A stretch of 23,419 bases of DNA from Sulfurospirillum sp. (GCA_003978455.1 QNZT01000115.1:1-23419), one strand, 5' to 3'. Shown: positions 1 through 8,154, counted from the stretch's first letter. Program-made: numbers and translations. Notes: generated by a model from the sequence alone, not told the origin.

Positions 1-51
1 TGATTATGAACAAAATTACTGCATCAAAATTTCAGATTATCTGCTGGTGCG

Positions 52-2211
52 GTGATAAAAAAATATCAAGGTAAAGTATTGAAAATTTTCCTGTTTATAA
101 CTGCTTTTTTATGGACACTTTTATCCGCTGCGGAGTTGGTTTCCCAGAGCCGTTTGTTGACGTCGGGTGATACTATTGCATTTTACCCCAGGCAGGGGGA
201 GTCGTTTGCCCTGACGAAAGATTTTCAGCATTATGATGAAAATGCAAATTATGACATCGTGATGAAAAACGGTGATCGTATCTATTTTGAAGAGAAAAAT
301 CAACAAGATGATATCTATATCGTATTTAACGAAGCTACCGATCCCGGTGATGTTGTCTCTCTGAAAGTAAACAGGGGTGCTTTTACCTATAGGAGGGAAT
401 CTTTCGATGCCCTGCCTCAGCCGGTCAAAAAAGTGTTGAAAGCGAGTGCAAAACGCAGCGCTCATCGGCGTAAAAAGAGAGTTGCCAAAGATGCGCTGAT
501 AGAAGAGGAGGAGTTCTGTTTTAACGGTATGGGAGATATTGTCGATTGCCGTTTTGCCCTGGATGGGCTTACGGATACCGTTGTATCTCCGGTACCAACA
601 GTGAAAAAGAGTGAAGAAGTGTTACAGCAGCGTCTCACAGAGGAGCGACCGAAGGAGCGTTCAGACGGTTTTTTCTCTCTATTTTCCCAAAAGATCAAAA
701 GTGCTTTGCAAAAAATCACGAAAACCTTGAAAGGCTCCCAAAAGGCTGAACCTGAAAGAGAACCTGTGACAGTGAAAAGCAGGCTTCATGAAAAGCATAA
801 TGAAGCAAAGAGAGACAAAGAGATACTCCCGGTGCAACCTGTAACAGTAGCAAAAGGAGATATTTCCAGATACAATAACCTCTCCGATGAAGAACTGGTT
901 GCGGGTTCTGAAGTCCAGGTGCCCCGGTTTCACACCCTGTCTGAAACTGTCGGTATGGTAGAGCAGTTTGACAAGATGGTGCTTACCTCCCTGCCTCCGG
1001 TATTGAACGCTGCATCCAAACCTTCCTCAGATCAAAGCATCCAAAACGCCACTGTTTCCGAACCGCGCTATCAGAAGCCGGTTATAGCCGATGCACAAAA
1101 ATTTTCACCTTTAGATAATTTAAACTATCAATATCCGGAACCGAGCTATCAACAAGATGTCAGCCCTTCACTTCATGAAAGTGGAGAGAAGTTTGCAAAA
1201 GCGAGTCGCCCGCAGATCAAGTCGTCAAGTCCAAATCTCTCCAAAACTGAAACTCCCTCTTTTCACAGAAGTAGCAAACCAGCTTTGGCAGGAAATAGTG
1301 TGTTACCGGGAAATATTTCCGGATCGCAGGCTAATATGCCGGAGTCTGTCACAGGGAAACCGACGTTCACTTCAAAACCGGGTGTTTCTTCTCTAAATAC
1401 AAAAATCACACAAAACAGTGTTCCCTCTAAAAGTGAGGCTCCGGTATTTACCAATCCTTCGCCTGAAGCGTCTGTAGTGCGCGTGCCGATTGCACAGGAA
1501 CAGGTTCTTGCACCTCAGATGCAACCGGAACCGTCTCCGCAGATGCAAGTCGAGCCTGCTGAACCGGTCGTGATGGAAACACCGAAAGAGGAGGAGCTGG
1601 CACCAGCAGACAAAATAGTTATCACCAAAATCATCAATAAAAAGGCTGCACCTGCTTCTCAGATGCCTATCGAACGTATGAGTGACAGGATACTCGGCGG
1701 TGGATACGGTGACCAGCACGCAACAGGGCAGGTGAGTGTCAAAGCCTATAGCAACCATAAACCGGTTTCCGCGTGGGTCGAGGTGTTTCAGGGAAAACGG
1801 CGTGTCAAAACCTTTTACACCGGCAGCGGTAAACTGGTGAGATTGCCTGAAGGAACTTATGTTTTGAGGTCGACCTATCGTACCGGCACATCCAAACAGA
1901 GAAAAAATCTTGGAAAGATACATCTTCTCGAAGGTGATGTTATCCGTAAAAAAGTCTATTTTAATGTCGGTAAACTTACGATCATGGCTACACGAAATGC
2001 AAAACCGACCTATGTCAAAATTGAAATCTACAAAAAAGGTTCCCGCCGCAGATACGCCTACACGTTCTCATCTAGACGTACCGGAAAAGCGAACCTTCAG
2101 CTTGCCGAAGGGAGTTATAAAATCGTTGTTCATGAACACGGCAACAAAAAAGTGTTTGACAATGTCTATATCAAAGGCAACGCTTCCAAAACGCTTCGGG
2201 TGGATTTTTAA
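52..2211 (+). CDS. Secreted protein with disordered middle and two C-terminal beta-sandwich repeats
   Basis: I do not recognise a named family over the full length. The N-terminus is a signal peptide (basic start, hydrophobic run ending LLSAA-EL), so the protein is exported. Residues about 28-115 look like a compact beta-rich domain. Residues about 120-550 are rich in Pro, Ser, Gln, Lys and Glu and look disordered. Residues about 559-637 and 638-719 are two tandem repeats that align: G-Q/K-V/L-S/T-V/I at the start, KP then V/I-E-V/I-F/Y, then LPEGTY versus LAEGSY, each ending in a basic beta strand. This resembles carboxypeptidase-regulatory-like or PEGA-like beta-sandwich domains seen on cell-surface and VWA proteins. 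The start is uncertain: GTG at 52 gives the longest frame, but TTG at 79 has AAGG 7 nt upstream and gives a tighter signal peptide. A surface or periplasmic binding role is inference only. Confidence 0.75.
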   Translation: MIKKYQGKVLKIFLFITAFLWTLLSAAELVSQSRLLTSGDTIAFYPRQGESFALTKDFQHYDENANYDIVMKNGDRIYFEEKNQQDDIYIVFNEATDPGDVVSLKVNRGAFTYRRESFDALPQPVKKVLKASAKRSAHRRKKRVAKDALIEEEEFCFNGMGDIVDCRFALDGLTDTVVSPVPTVKKSEEVLQQRLTEERPKERSDGFFSLFSQKIKSALQKITKTLKGSQKAEPEREPVTVKSRLHEKHNEAKRDKEILPVQPVTVAKGDISRYNNLSDEELVAGSEVQVPRFHTLSETVGMVEQFDKMVLTSLPPVLNAASKPSSDQSIQNATVSEPRYQKPVIADAQKFSPLDNLNYQYPEPSYQQDVSPSLHESGEKFAKASRPQIKSSSPNLSKTETPSFHRSSKPALAGNSVLPGNISGSQANMPESVTGKPTFTSKPGVSSLNTKITQNSVPSKSEAPVFTNPSPEASVVRVPIAQEQVLAPQMQPEPSPQMQVEPAEPVVMETPKEEELAPADKIVITKIINKKAAPASQMPIERMSDRILGGGYGDQHATGQVSVKAYSNHKPVSAWVEVFQGKRRVKTFYTGSGKLVRLPEGTYVLRSTYRTGTSKQRKNLGKIHLLEGDVIRKKVYFNVGKLTIMATRNAKPTYVKIEIYKKGSRRRYAYTFSSRRTGKANLQLAEGSYKIVVHEHGNKKVFDNVYIKGNASKTLRVDF

Positions 2212-2221
2212 CAAAAAACGC

Positions 2222-2227
2222 TATAAT
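2222..2227 (+). promoter_or_regulatory. -10 box for the mqnC operon
   Basis: A perfect TATAAT lies 11 nt after the stop of the upstream gene and 27 nt before the mqnC ATG. No clear -35 is visible, which is normal for Campylobacterota sigma70 promoters. It would give a leader of about 20 nt containing the GAGGTG ribosome binding site at 2244-2249. Confidence 0.5.
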
Positions 2228-2254
2228 TTCTGCCAATAGAGAAGAGGTGAAATT

Positions 2255-3316
2255 ATGGCACGTATGACAAACAAAGAGGCGCTGGATCTTATCCGAAACG
2301 CGGATCTCAATACGCTGGGGCGGATGGCACTGGCGCGAAAACGGGAGTTGCATCCCAGACGGATCACCTCCTTTGTGGTGGATCGCAATATCAACTATAC
2401 CAATGTCTGCTGGGTGGACTGCAAGTTTTGTGCATTTTACCGCCACGGGAAGGATGACGATGCCTATGTGCTCAGTTTCGAGGAGATCGGTAAGAAGATC
2501 GAAGAGCTGATCGCCATCGGCGGGACGCAGATTTTATTTCAGGGCGGGGTGCATCCGAAGCTGAAGATCGAGTGGTATGAGGAACTGGTGGAGTGGATTC
2601 ACACCCACTATCCGACGATCACGATCCACGGTTTTTCGGCGATCGAGATCGACTATATCGCCAAAATCTCCAAAATCTCCTACAAAGAGGTGCTGGAGCG
2701 TTTGCATGCAAAAGGGCTCTTTTCGATTCCCGGTGCCGGAGCGGAGATACTCAGCGACAGGGTAAGGGATATCATCGCGCCCAAGAAGCTGGATGTCAAA
2801 AACTGGCTGGAGGTACACCGTCAGGCGCACAAAGTCGGGATCAAATCGACTGCGACGATGATGTTCGGTACGGTCGAGACCGATGAAGAGATCATCGAAC
2901 ACTGGGAGCATATCCGCAACCTTCAGGATGAGACGGGCGGTTTCCGGGCGTTTATCATGTGGAGTTTTCAGCCCAGCCACACGAAGCTGGCACAGGAGAT
3001 CCCGACCATCACCAAACAGTCCTCCAACCGCTACCTGAGACTACTTGCGGTCAGCCGGCTCTATCTGGACAACTTCAAAAATATCCAGAGCTCCTGGGTG
3101 ACGCAGGGGAGTTACATCGGTCAGCTGGCGCTGCTGTTCGGCGCCAACGATCTGGGGAGTACGATGATGGAGGAGAATGTCGTTGCGGCGGCGGGTGCGG
3201 TCAACCGTATGAATCAGGAGGAGATGATCCGCCTGATCGAAGATATCGGCGAGATTCCCGCCAAACGCGATACGGCGTACAATATACTAGAGATATATGA
3301 GAGAGAAAATGTATAA
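2255..3316 (+). CDS. mqnC: MqnC, cyclic dehypoxanthine futalosine synthase (radical SAM)
   Basis: Radical SAM enzyme that cyclises dehypoxanthine futalosine to its cyclic form in the futalosine route to menaquinone, the quinone used for anaerobic and microaerobic respiration in Campylobacterota; cytoplasmic. The CxxxCxxC cluster motif is C52-W-V-D-C56-K-F-C59, followed by AFYR. The motif QGGVHP near residue 95 and the following EWYEELVEWI are typical of MqnC rather than MqnE. Length (353 aa) fits the family. The ATG has GAGGTG 5 nt upstream. The gene overlaps the next reading frame by 20 nt, so mqnC, the M16 gene and recG are probably one transcript. MqnE and CofH are related alternatives; the CWVDCKFC context favours MqnC. 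Confidence 0.93.
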   Translation: MARMTNKEALDLIRNADLNTLGRMALARKRELHPRRITSFVVDRNINYTNVCWVDCKFCAFYRHGKDDDAYVLSFEEIGKKIEELIAIGGTQILFQGGVHPKLKIEWYEELVEWIHTHYPTITIHGFSAIEIDYIAKISKISYKEVLERLHAKGLFSIPGAGAEILSDRVRDIIAPKKLDVKNWLEVHRQAHKVGIKSTATMMFGTVETDEEIIEHWEHIRNLQDETGGFRAFIMWSFQPSHTKLAQEIPTITKQSSNRYLRLLAVSRLYLDNFKNIQSSWVTQGSYIGQLALLFGANDLGSTMMEENVVAAAGAVNRMNQEEMIRLIEDIGEIPAKRDTAYNILEIYERENV

Positions 3317-4598
3317 AACGATACTGATATTTGTGATATTACTGCAAGGAGTTTTATTGAGTGCGACAGTAGAGAAGATTGATGTCAAAGGGGTAGAGAT
3401 ACCGCTCATATTTGAAAAGGATGCTACGCTGCCGATCGCTTCGATGCAACTGATTTTTCAAACCAGCGGTTCGATTGACGATGCGCAACATCCGGGGATT
3501 GCATCATTCAGTGCTTCGCTGCTGGGTGAGGGAACCAAGGCGCTTGGCTCGGTCGGTTTCGCGCAGAAACTGGAGGAAAATGCGATTCACCTCTCTACCC
3601 ACAGCGGTACGGAGACCTTTGTCGTCGAACTGGAGTCGCTCAAAGAGCAGTTCGGCAAGGGGGTAGGGTTGATGACAGACCTGCTCAAAGATCCCAATTT
3701 CAGCCAGAGTGCTTTTGATAAAGTGAAACTTCTGAAGCTGAGCCGTATCAAACAGAAAGAGAATGACTTCGACTACATCGCCAGTCTCAATCTCAAACTG
3801 CTGGTCTATAAAGATACCCCACTGGGGCATCCATCGATGGGAACCAAAGCGAGTCTGGAAGCACTGAAGCTTCATGATGTAGAGGGGTATATCCGTGCAC
3901 ATCTGGTGCTAAGACGTGCGATCGTCGTCATCGGCGGTGATATGTCGGTAGAGGAGGCGAAACAGTTTGCCGCCGAGGCGCTGAAACCGCTGGCGGAAGG
4001 AAAAGCGGAACCGCTGCCGTTTGTCAAACATATCGAAAAACCGCAGCAGGTGGTTGCAAAAAAAGATACCAAACAGGCGTACGTCTATTTCAGCGCACCG
4101 CTTCATGTCAAAGCTGATGACAAGGATCGTTACAAAGCCAAAGTGGCAGCGTTTATCCTCGGTGCGGGTGGGTTTGGCAGCCGGATGATGGAGGAGATCC
4201 GTGTCAAAAGAGGACTCGCCTACTCCGCCTACTGCCGCGCCAACATCAACAAATCCCACACATCGCTCAAGGGATATCTCCAGACCAAACTGGAGTCACA
4301 GGATGAAGCGCTCAAACTGGTCAAAGAGGTGGTCGCCGATTTTGTCAAAAAGGGTGTGACGCAGGAGGAGCTGGATCAGGCGAAGCGTTTTATCTCCGGC
4401 AGTGAACCGCTGCGAAACGAAGTGCTTTCACAGCGTCTGAACCGTACTTTTATGGAGTACTATCAGGGGCTTGGTATCGGCTATCATGAAAAGGAACTCG
4501 CACTGATCGAAAAGCTTACCCTTAAGGAGCTGAACGATTTTATCGCATCTCATGATGAGATCAACAGACTCAGCTTTTCCATCGTGACCAGGCAGTGA
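3297..4598 (+). CDS. M16 peptidase family protein lacking the HXXEH zinc motif, exported
   Basis: Two-domain M16 (pitrilysin/processing-peptidase-like) fold of 433 aa with a signal peptide (hydrophobic run ending LLSA), so periplasmic. Active M16 proteins carry HXXEH in the N-terminal half. Here the equivalent stretch reads HPGIASFSASLLGEG, with no HXXEH. The C-terminal half keeps the R/Y substrate-binding segment (VKRGLAYSAY). This pattern matches non-catalytic M16 partner subunits, which normally pair with a zinc-binding partner; none is encoded in this window. The start is ambiguous: ATG at 3297, inside mqnC, or ATG at 3309 with GAGAG just upstream; both keep the signal peptide. Its stop overlaps the recG start by 4 nt. 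Confidence 0.88.
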   Translation: MREKMYKTILIFVILLQGVLLSATVEKIDVKGVEIPLIFEKDATLPIASMQLIFQTSGSIDDAQHPGIASFSASLLGEGTKALGSVGFAQKLEENAIHLSTHSGTETFVVELESLKEQFGKGVGLMTDLLKDPNFSQSAFDKVKLLKLSRIKQKENDFDYIASLNLKLLVYKDTPLGHPSMGTKASLEALKLHDVEGYIRAHLVLRRAIVVIGGDMSVEEAKQFAAEALKPLAEGKAEPLPFVKHIEKPQQVVAKKDTKQAYVYFSAPLHVKADDKDRYKAKVAAFILGAGGFGSRMMEEIRVKRGLAYSAYCRANINKSHTSLKGYLQTKLESQDEALKLVKEVVADFVKKGVTQEELDQAKRFISGSEPLRNEVLSQRLNRTFMEYYQGLGIGYHEKELALIEKLTLKELNDFIASHDEINRLSFSIVTRQ

Positions 4599-6421
4599 AC
4601 CGGGAGGACAAAGAGCGGCTTGACAGACTCGGGGTGCAAAACAGCATCGATCTGGCGCTGATTGTCCCCCGCAGTTACGAATTGCTCTATCTCAAAGAGC
4701 GCCCGCAAGAGGGTGCGCTCAACGTGATCGATGCCGAGGTGACCGGCAGCAGTTACCATCCAAAATATCTCAAATTTACCCTCTTCGCACACAACTTCAA
4801 CCAAAATATCAATGCAATCATTTTCCACCCCACCCCCTACCACCGCGGCAAGTTTCAAAGCGGCAAGCGCTACTATCTGAAAGGAAAGATGGAGTACAAG
4901 TTCAACACCTGGCAGATGGTACAGCCGCAGATCATCGAAGAGATCAATACGATCGAAGTGAAGTATAAAACCCCGCTCCAAAACAGAAGCGTCAAACGGT
5001 TGATCGCAGAGCTGCTCACACAGGAGTCTCTCATGAAGGAGGGGCTGGATCAAAAACGTGCGGCGTTACTGCTACGGATGCACCGACCCGACCCCTCTTT
5101 TGTGGAAGCCTTTTTCGCGCATGAAGGTTTTGATCCCGAAACGATCGAAGCGCTCAAGTATGCAGAGATATTCAACCATCTCAAAAAACTCTCCTCCAAA
5201 CGGCTTGACTTCCCGGCGATGGCACAGCTGAAAGGGGATCTGAAAGCCTTTACCGACGCACTCCCTTTTACCCTGACCGGTGACCAGCAGAAGGTGATCG
5301 CGGAGATTCAGAAAGATCTGGCGGGTGAAACTGCCGCCAAACGGCTGATCATGGGGGATGTGGGCTGCGGCAAAACGATGGTGATCCTTGCCTCGGTGAT
5401 GATCGCACGCCCCGAACGCGCCATCCTGATGGCACCCACTACGGTACTGGCGGCACAGATATACGAAGAGGCGAAAAAGTTTCTGCCCAAAGAGGTGAAG
5501 ATCGGTTTTGTCACCCATGAAAACAGAAAAGAGGATCTCTCAAAATACGATTTCATCATCGGTACCCATGCGCTGCTCTACCGTGAGATCCCCGAAGCGC
5601 CGCTGGTGATGATCGATGAACAGCACCGTTTCGGTACTAAACAGCGGGCGCAGATCAAGGCGATGGTCTCCGAGGGGGAGAAGCATCCCCACTTTTTACA
5701 GTTCTCCGCCACACCTATCCCCCGTACACTGAGCATGATCCAGTCGCAGATTATCGATGTGAGCCGGATCGAAGAGTTACCGTATCCAAAGGATATCGAT
5801 ACGAAAATCATCACCCCCAAAGATTTCAAAGCACTCTCGGAGCATATCCGAAAAGAGGGTGAAGCGGGGCGGCAGGTGATCGTCGTCTATCCACTGGTGA
5901 GCGAGAGTGAGACGATCGACTATCAGTCCATCGACGAAGCACGCGCTTACTGGGAGAAAAATTTCGACGGGGTATTTGTGACGCACGGCAAGGACAAGGA
6001 GAAGGAGGATATCCTCGAAACCTTTGCGAAAGAAGGGAAGATCCTGCTGGCGACCACCCTCATCGAAGTGGGAATCTCCCTGCCCAAACTCTCCACCATC
6101 GTCATCGTCGCCCCCGAGCGCATGGGACTGGCGACACTCCACCAGCTCCGCGGAAGGGTATCGCGTAACGGTCTCAAAGGCTACTGCTACCTCTTTACCA
6201 AAACCAAACCCGCACAGAGACTACGGGAGTTTTGCAAAACCCTCGACGGCTTCAAAATCGCAGAACTCGATCTCAAATACCGCCAGGGAGGAGACCTCCT
6301 CAAAGGAGACGCCCAGAGCGGAAAAAGTTTCGAGTGGTTCGATCCGCTGGAGGATGAAGCGATACTTCATGAAGCGCAGCAGAGGTTGAAGGAGTATCGT
6401 TCCGCATTGCCATTAAGTTAA
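4595..6421 (+). CDS. recG: RecG, ATP-dependent DNA helicase (Campylobacterota-type short form)
   Basis: Branch-migrating, fork-reversing superfamily 2 helicase acting at stalled forks and Holliday junctions in the cytoplasm. An OB-fold/wedge region precedes the motor. Visible motifs are Walker A GDVGCGKT (about 254-261), APTTVLA, the DEQHRFG box (about 340-346), SATPIPRT, and LHQLRGRVSRNG (about 515-526). RecG-type proteins usually have LRGRVGRG here; the serine is a small deviation. At 608 aa it is shorter than E. coli RecG (693 aa), which I recall as usual for this phylum. The start is GTG at 4595, sharing the GTGA overlap with the M16 stop, so translation is coupled. The stop codon lies in the first bases of the 99-bp repeat element. 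Confidence 0.95.
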   Translation: MNREDKERLDRLGVQNSIDLALIVPRSYELLYLKERPQEGALNVIDAEVTGSSYHPKYLKFTLFAHNFNQNINAIIFHPTPYHRGKFQSGKRYYLKGKMEYKFNTWQMVQPQIIEEINTIEVKYKTPLQNRSVKRLIAELLTQESLMKEGLDQKRAALLLRMHRPDPSFVEAFFAHEGFDPETIEALKYAEIFNHLKKLSSKRLDFPAMAQLKGDLKAFTDALPFTLTGDQQKVIAEIQKDLAGETAAKRLIMGDVGCGKTMVILASVMIARPERAILMAPTTVLAAQIYEEAKKFLPKEVKIGFVTHENRKEDLSKYDFIIGTHALLYREIPEAPLVMIDEQHRFGTKQRAQIKAMVSEGEKHPHFLQFSATPIPRTLSMIQSQIIDVSRIEELPYPKDIDTKIITPKDFKALSEHIRKEGEAGRQVIVVYPLVSESETIDYQSIDEARAYWEKNFDGVFVTHGKDKEKEDILETFAKEGKILLATTLIEVGISLPKLSTIVIVAPERMGLATLHQLRGRVSRNGLKGYCYLFTKTKPAQRLREFCKTLDGFKIAELDLKYRQGGDLLKGDAQSGKSFEWFDPLEDEAILHEAQQRLKEYRSALPLS

Positions 6422-6516
6422 GAGAATTTAAGCGCGGTTTATCTGCGCGTGAGCCCTGCGCTGAGCAGAACTTAGCGTTAGCGTAGCTTTTGGGACTTTG
6501 TTCCAAAAGCGTTAAC
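6418..6516 (+). repeat. 99-bp structured repeat, copy 1
   Basis: Nearly identical to the reverse complement of 11799-11897 (90 of 99 positions by eye). It folds into three successive hairpins. H1: GCGCGG 6432-6437, loop TTTAT, CTGCGC 6443-6448. H2: CGCTGAG 6459-6465, loop CAGAA, CTTAGCG 6471-6477. H3: an 11-bp stem 6486-6496 with 6500-6510, loop TTT. The outer GTTA at 6477 and TAAC at 6513 could close H3 further. It begins inside the recG stop codon and lies between convergent recG and the MATE gene. There is no ORF and no T-run typical of an intrinsic terminator. Confidence 0.85.
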
Positions 6517-6531
6517 ATAATGGCATTGCAG

Positions 6532-6549
6532 CGCCCCGTTTCCGGGGCG
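6532..6549 (-). other. GC-rich hairpin after the MATE gene
   Basis: A perfect 7-bp stem CGCCCCG/CGGGGCG. Read on the minus strand, the direction of MATE transcription, the loop is GAAA, a GNRA tetraloop. It sits 12 nt beyond the MATE stop and could stabilise or terminate that mRNA. There is no downstream T-run, so it is not a classical terminator. It is absent next to copy 2 of the 99-bp repeat, so it is not part of that element. Confidence 0.5.
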
Positions 6550-6560
6550 TAGCCTGAGCG

Positions 6561-7871
6561 CTACACTTTCAGCGCCCTCCAGTTTCCTTCATGAAAGAGT
6601 CTCCAGAAGAGAACCGCTTTGACGAACGTGTCGGCGATCATCGCCAGATAGACGCCCGTGACGGAGTGGAAGAGGTAGACCGATATGGTCGATGGGATGA
6701 TCCTTATCAGCCACATCGATGCGGTGTTGATCCAGAAGGTCTCTCTGGTCGCTCCGGCGCCGTTGAGCGCTTTGTAGAGGACAAACTGTATCCCCAGCGG
6801 TACCTGTGAAACCCCGACGATCACCAGATAGATGCTGGCATAGTGCAGTATGCCGGCATCCTGCGTGAAGATACTCCCCAGTTTTTCGGGGATCAGCATA
6901 AATGCCAGCGAAACGCTGAACATGATCGCCAGTGCGTACTTGAGCGAGAGCATCACATCGGCGTGTGATTTGTCCGGGTTTTTCTCCCCGAGCCCCTGTC
7001 CCATCAGGATGGAAGCGGTCACTGCAAATGCGATACCGGGCATAAACGCCAGACCCTCGATCCGAAAACCGATCTGAAATCCCGCATAGATCTCTGTACC
7101 CAGTACCAGCACCATACCGGTAAAGATCAGGTAAGAGGTCGATGATAGGAGTCGCTCCGCCATCGAAGGAAGCCCCACTCTCAGTACCCGCACGAGCAGC
7201 TTTTTGGAGAAGCGTACCATCGGGGTGTAGAAGGTTTTCCCTCTGAGATAGAGGAGCGTAAATACCGTAAAACTGAATATCTCCGCCACCACTGTCGCTA
7301 TCGCGGCACCGCGCACACCCATAGCCTCGAATCCGCCGTGTCCGAAGATGAGCAGATAGTCAAGCAGTGCGTTGAGCACCACTACCGCACCGTTGATATA
7401 GAGTGCGGTTCTGACATTGCCGTATGCGCTGAATGCCGAATCGAACACAGCGTTGATCATGATGAGCGGTGCGACATACGCCAGTGTGCCGATATACGCC
7501 TGTCCCTCACTCAAGACACCCTCCGGTGCCCCGAACCAGATAAAGATATGCTGCCCGAGGTAGTTCCACGAGAGGATCAGCGGCAGACCGATCGCCGAGG
7601 CGAAGAGCAGGGTGGACGAGAGCGTCAGTGACGCGCGTTTTTGCTCTTTTGCGCCGACAAATCGGGTCAGCAGAGCGCTCTGCCCGGTATAGAAGAGCGA
7701 GCTGATCGCAAAGCAGATGCCCCAGATCTGTGTTCCCATACCGACAGCTGCGATCGCCTCCTCTCCGAGTTTCGCGACCATGAAGAAATCGGTATAGACT
7801 ATCAGAACATTGAATAACAGATTGAAAACCAGCGGTGTTGCCAGATGCAACACGCGTCGGTGTGCAGACAT
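6561..7871 (-). CDS. MATE family efflux transporter (NorM-like)
   Basis: Inner-membrane multidrug and toxic compound extruder of 436 aa, expected to have 12 transmembrane helices in two six-helix bundles, using Na+ or H+ to export cationic drugs or metabolites. The N-terminal region has the expected order: ATPLVFNLLFNVLIVYTD then F-x-V-A-KLGEEAIAAVGMG. The second half begins near VGLPSMAERLLSS, with a repeated small-residue pattern. The open frame extends to a GTG at 7895, but AAGGAGG lies exactly 5 nt upstream of the ATG at 7871, so that start is chosen. The gene is convergent with recG. A strong minus-strand promoter 250 nt upstream (8125-8154) probably drives it, through the short leader ORF at 8015-8092. 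The substrate cannot be told from sequence. Confidence 0.92.
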   Translation of the reverse strand: MSAHRRVLHLATPLVFNLLFNVLIVYTDFFMVAKLGEEAIAAVGMGTQIWGICFAISSLFYTGQSALLTRFVGAKEQKRASLTLSSTLLFASAIGLPLILSWNYLGQHIFIWFGAPEGVLSEGQAYIGTLAYVAPLIMINAVFDSAFSAYGNVRTALYINGAVVVLNALLDYLLIFGHGGFEAMGVRGAAIATVVAEIFSFTVFTLLYLRGKTFYTPMVRFSKKLLVRVLRVGLPSMAERLLSSTSYLIFTGMVLVLGTEIYAGFQIGFRIEGLAFMPGIAFAVTASILMGQGLGEKNPDKSHADVMLSLKYALAIMFSVSLAFMLIPEKLGSIFTQDAGILHYASIYLVIVGVSQVPLGIQFVLYKALNGAGATRETFWINTASMWLIRIIPSTISVYLFHSVTGVYLAMIADTFVKAVLFWRLFHEGNWRALKV

Positions 7872-7876
7872 GGTTG

Positions 7877-7883
7877 CCTCCTT
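7877..7883 (-). promoter_or_regulatory. Ribosome binding site deciding the MATE start
   Basis: On the minus strand this reads AAGGAGG, a full Shine-Dalgarno match, with a 5-nt spacer to ATG at 7871. The upstream in-frame GTG at 7895 has no such site. Confidence 0.8.
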
Positions 7884-7952
7884 GTCAGTGTGCACAGAAA
7901 AATATCTATGGAAAAAAAATCTACATTAAAAAACAAGAGGTAGATAACAGCG

Positions 7953-7975
7953 GTTACGACAGCTGTCTGAGTAAC
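7953..7975. other. Nested palindrome upstream of MATE
   Basis: A perfect 10-bp palindrome GACAGCTGTC (7958-7967) is enclosed by GTTAC (7953-7957) and GTAAC (7971-7975). The two symmetry centres differ by about 1.5 bp. It lies in the MATE leader, 80 nt before the start, and could be an operator or an RNA hairpin. Confidence 0.3.
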
Positions 7976-8014
7976 GATAAAAAATTTGAAAATTCTAAAG
8001 ACGCAAAAGAGGTT

Positions 8015-8092
8015 TTAGAGGGAGAAATTTTTTATACAATACCAGACAGAATAGAATGGTTTAGTGAACTTGGGGTTTGGATAGTCGTTCAT
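8015..8092 (-). CDS. Possible 25-aa leader peptide upstream of MATE
   Basis: ATG at 8092 on the minus strand has AAGGAG 8 nt upstream (8101-8106) and lies about 25 nt after the expected start point of the promoter at 8125-8154, so it is ideally placed for translation. It encodes 25 residues, seven of them aromatic (Y4, F9, F13, Y14, W17, Y18, F23), and ends 144 nt before the MATE start. I recognise no family. It could be a regulatory leader peptide controlling the efflux gene, a genuine small protein, or chance. The evidence is the promoter and ribosome binding site; conservation is unknown. Confidence 0.35.
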   Translation of the reverse strand: MNDYPNPKFTKPFYSVWYCIKNFSL

Positions 8093-8124
8093 GATTCTGT
8101 CTCCTTGTATAAATTTAGGGGCGA

Positions 8125-8154
8125 AGTATAACAGAAAATAAAATAGTTTGTCAA
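8125..8154 (-). promoter_or_regulatory. Near-consensus sigma70 promoter, minus strand (toward leader ORF and MATE)
   Basis: On the minus strand TTGACA (8154-8149) and TATACT (8130-8125) are separated by 18 nt. Only one position of the two hexamers departs from consensus. It points toward the 25-codon ORF and the MATE gene. Confidence 0.7.

Noticed and set aside
3..74. Possible 3' end of an upstream gene (open from the left edge to TAA at 72-74), or a 22-codon ORF from ATG at 6
   Set aside because: Too short to judge. It would end 4 nt before the alternative TTG start at 79, which would fit an operon, but nothing else supports it; frame 1 has a stop at base 1.
6486..6510. Third hairpin of the repeat as a classical intrinsic terminator of recG
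   Set aside because: The stem is AT-rich and is followed by CGTTAAC rather than a T-run on either strand, so termination cannot be claimed from sequence alone.
7835..8131. Plus-strand open frame of 98 codons between MATE and clpB
   Set aside because: Its only start codon lies antisense inside the MATE gene, it has no ribosome binding site, and the stretch is better explained by the minus-strand promoter, ribosome binding site and leader.
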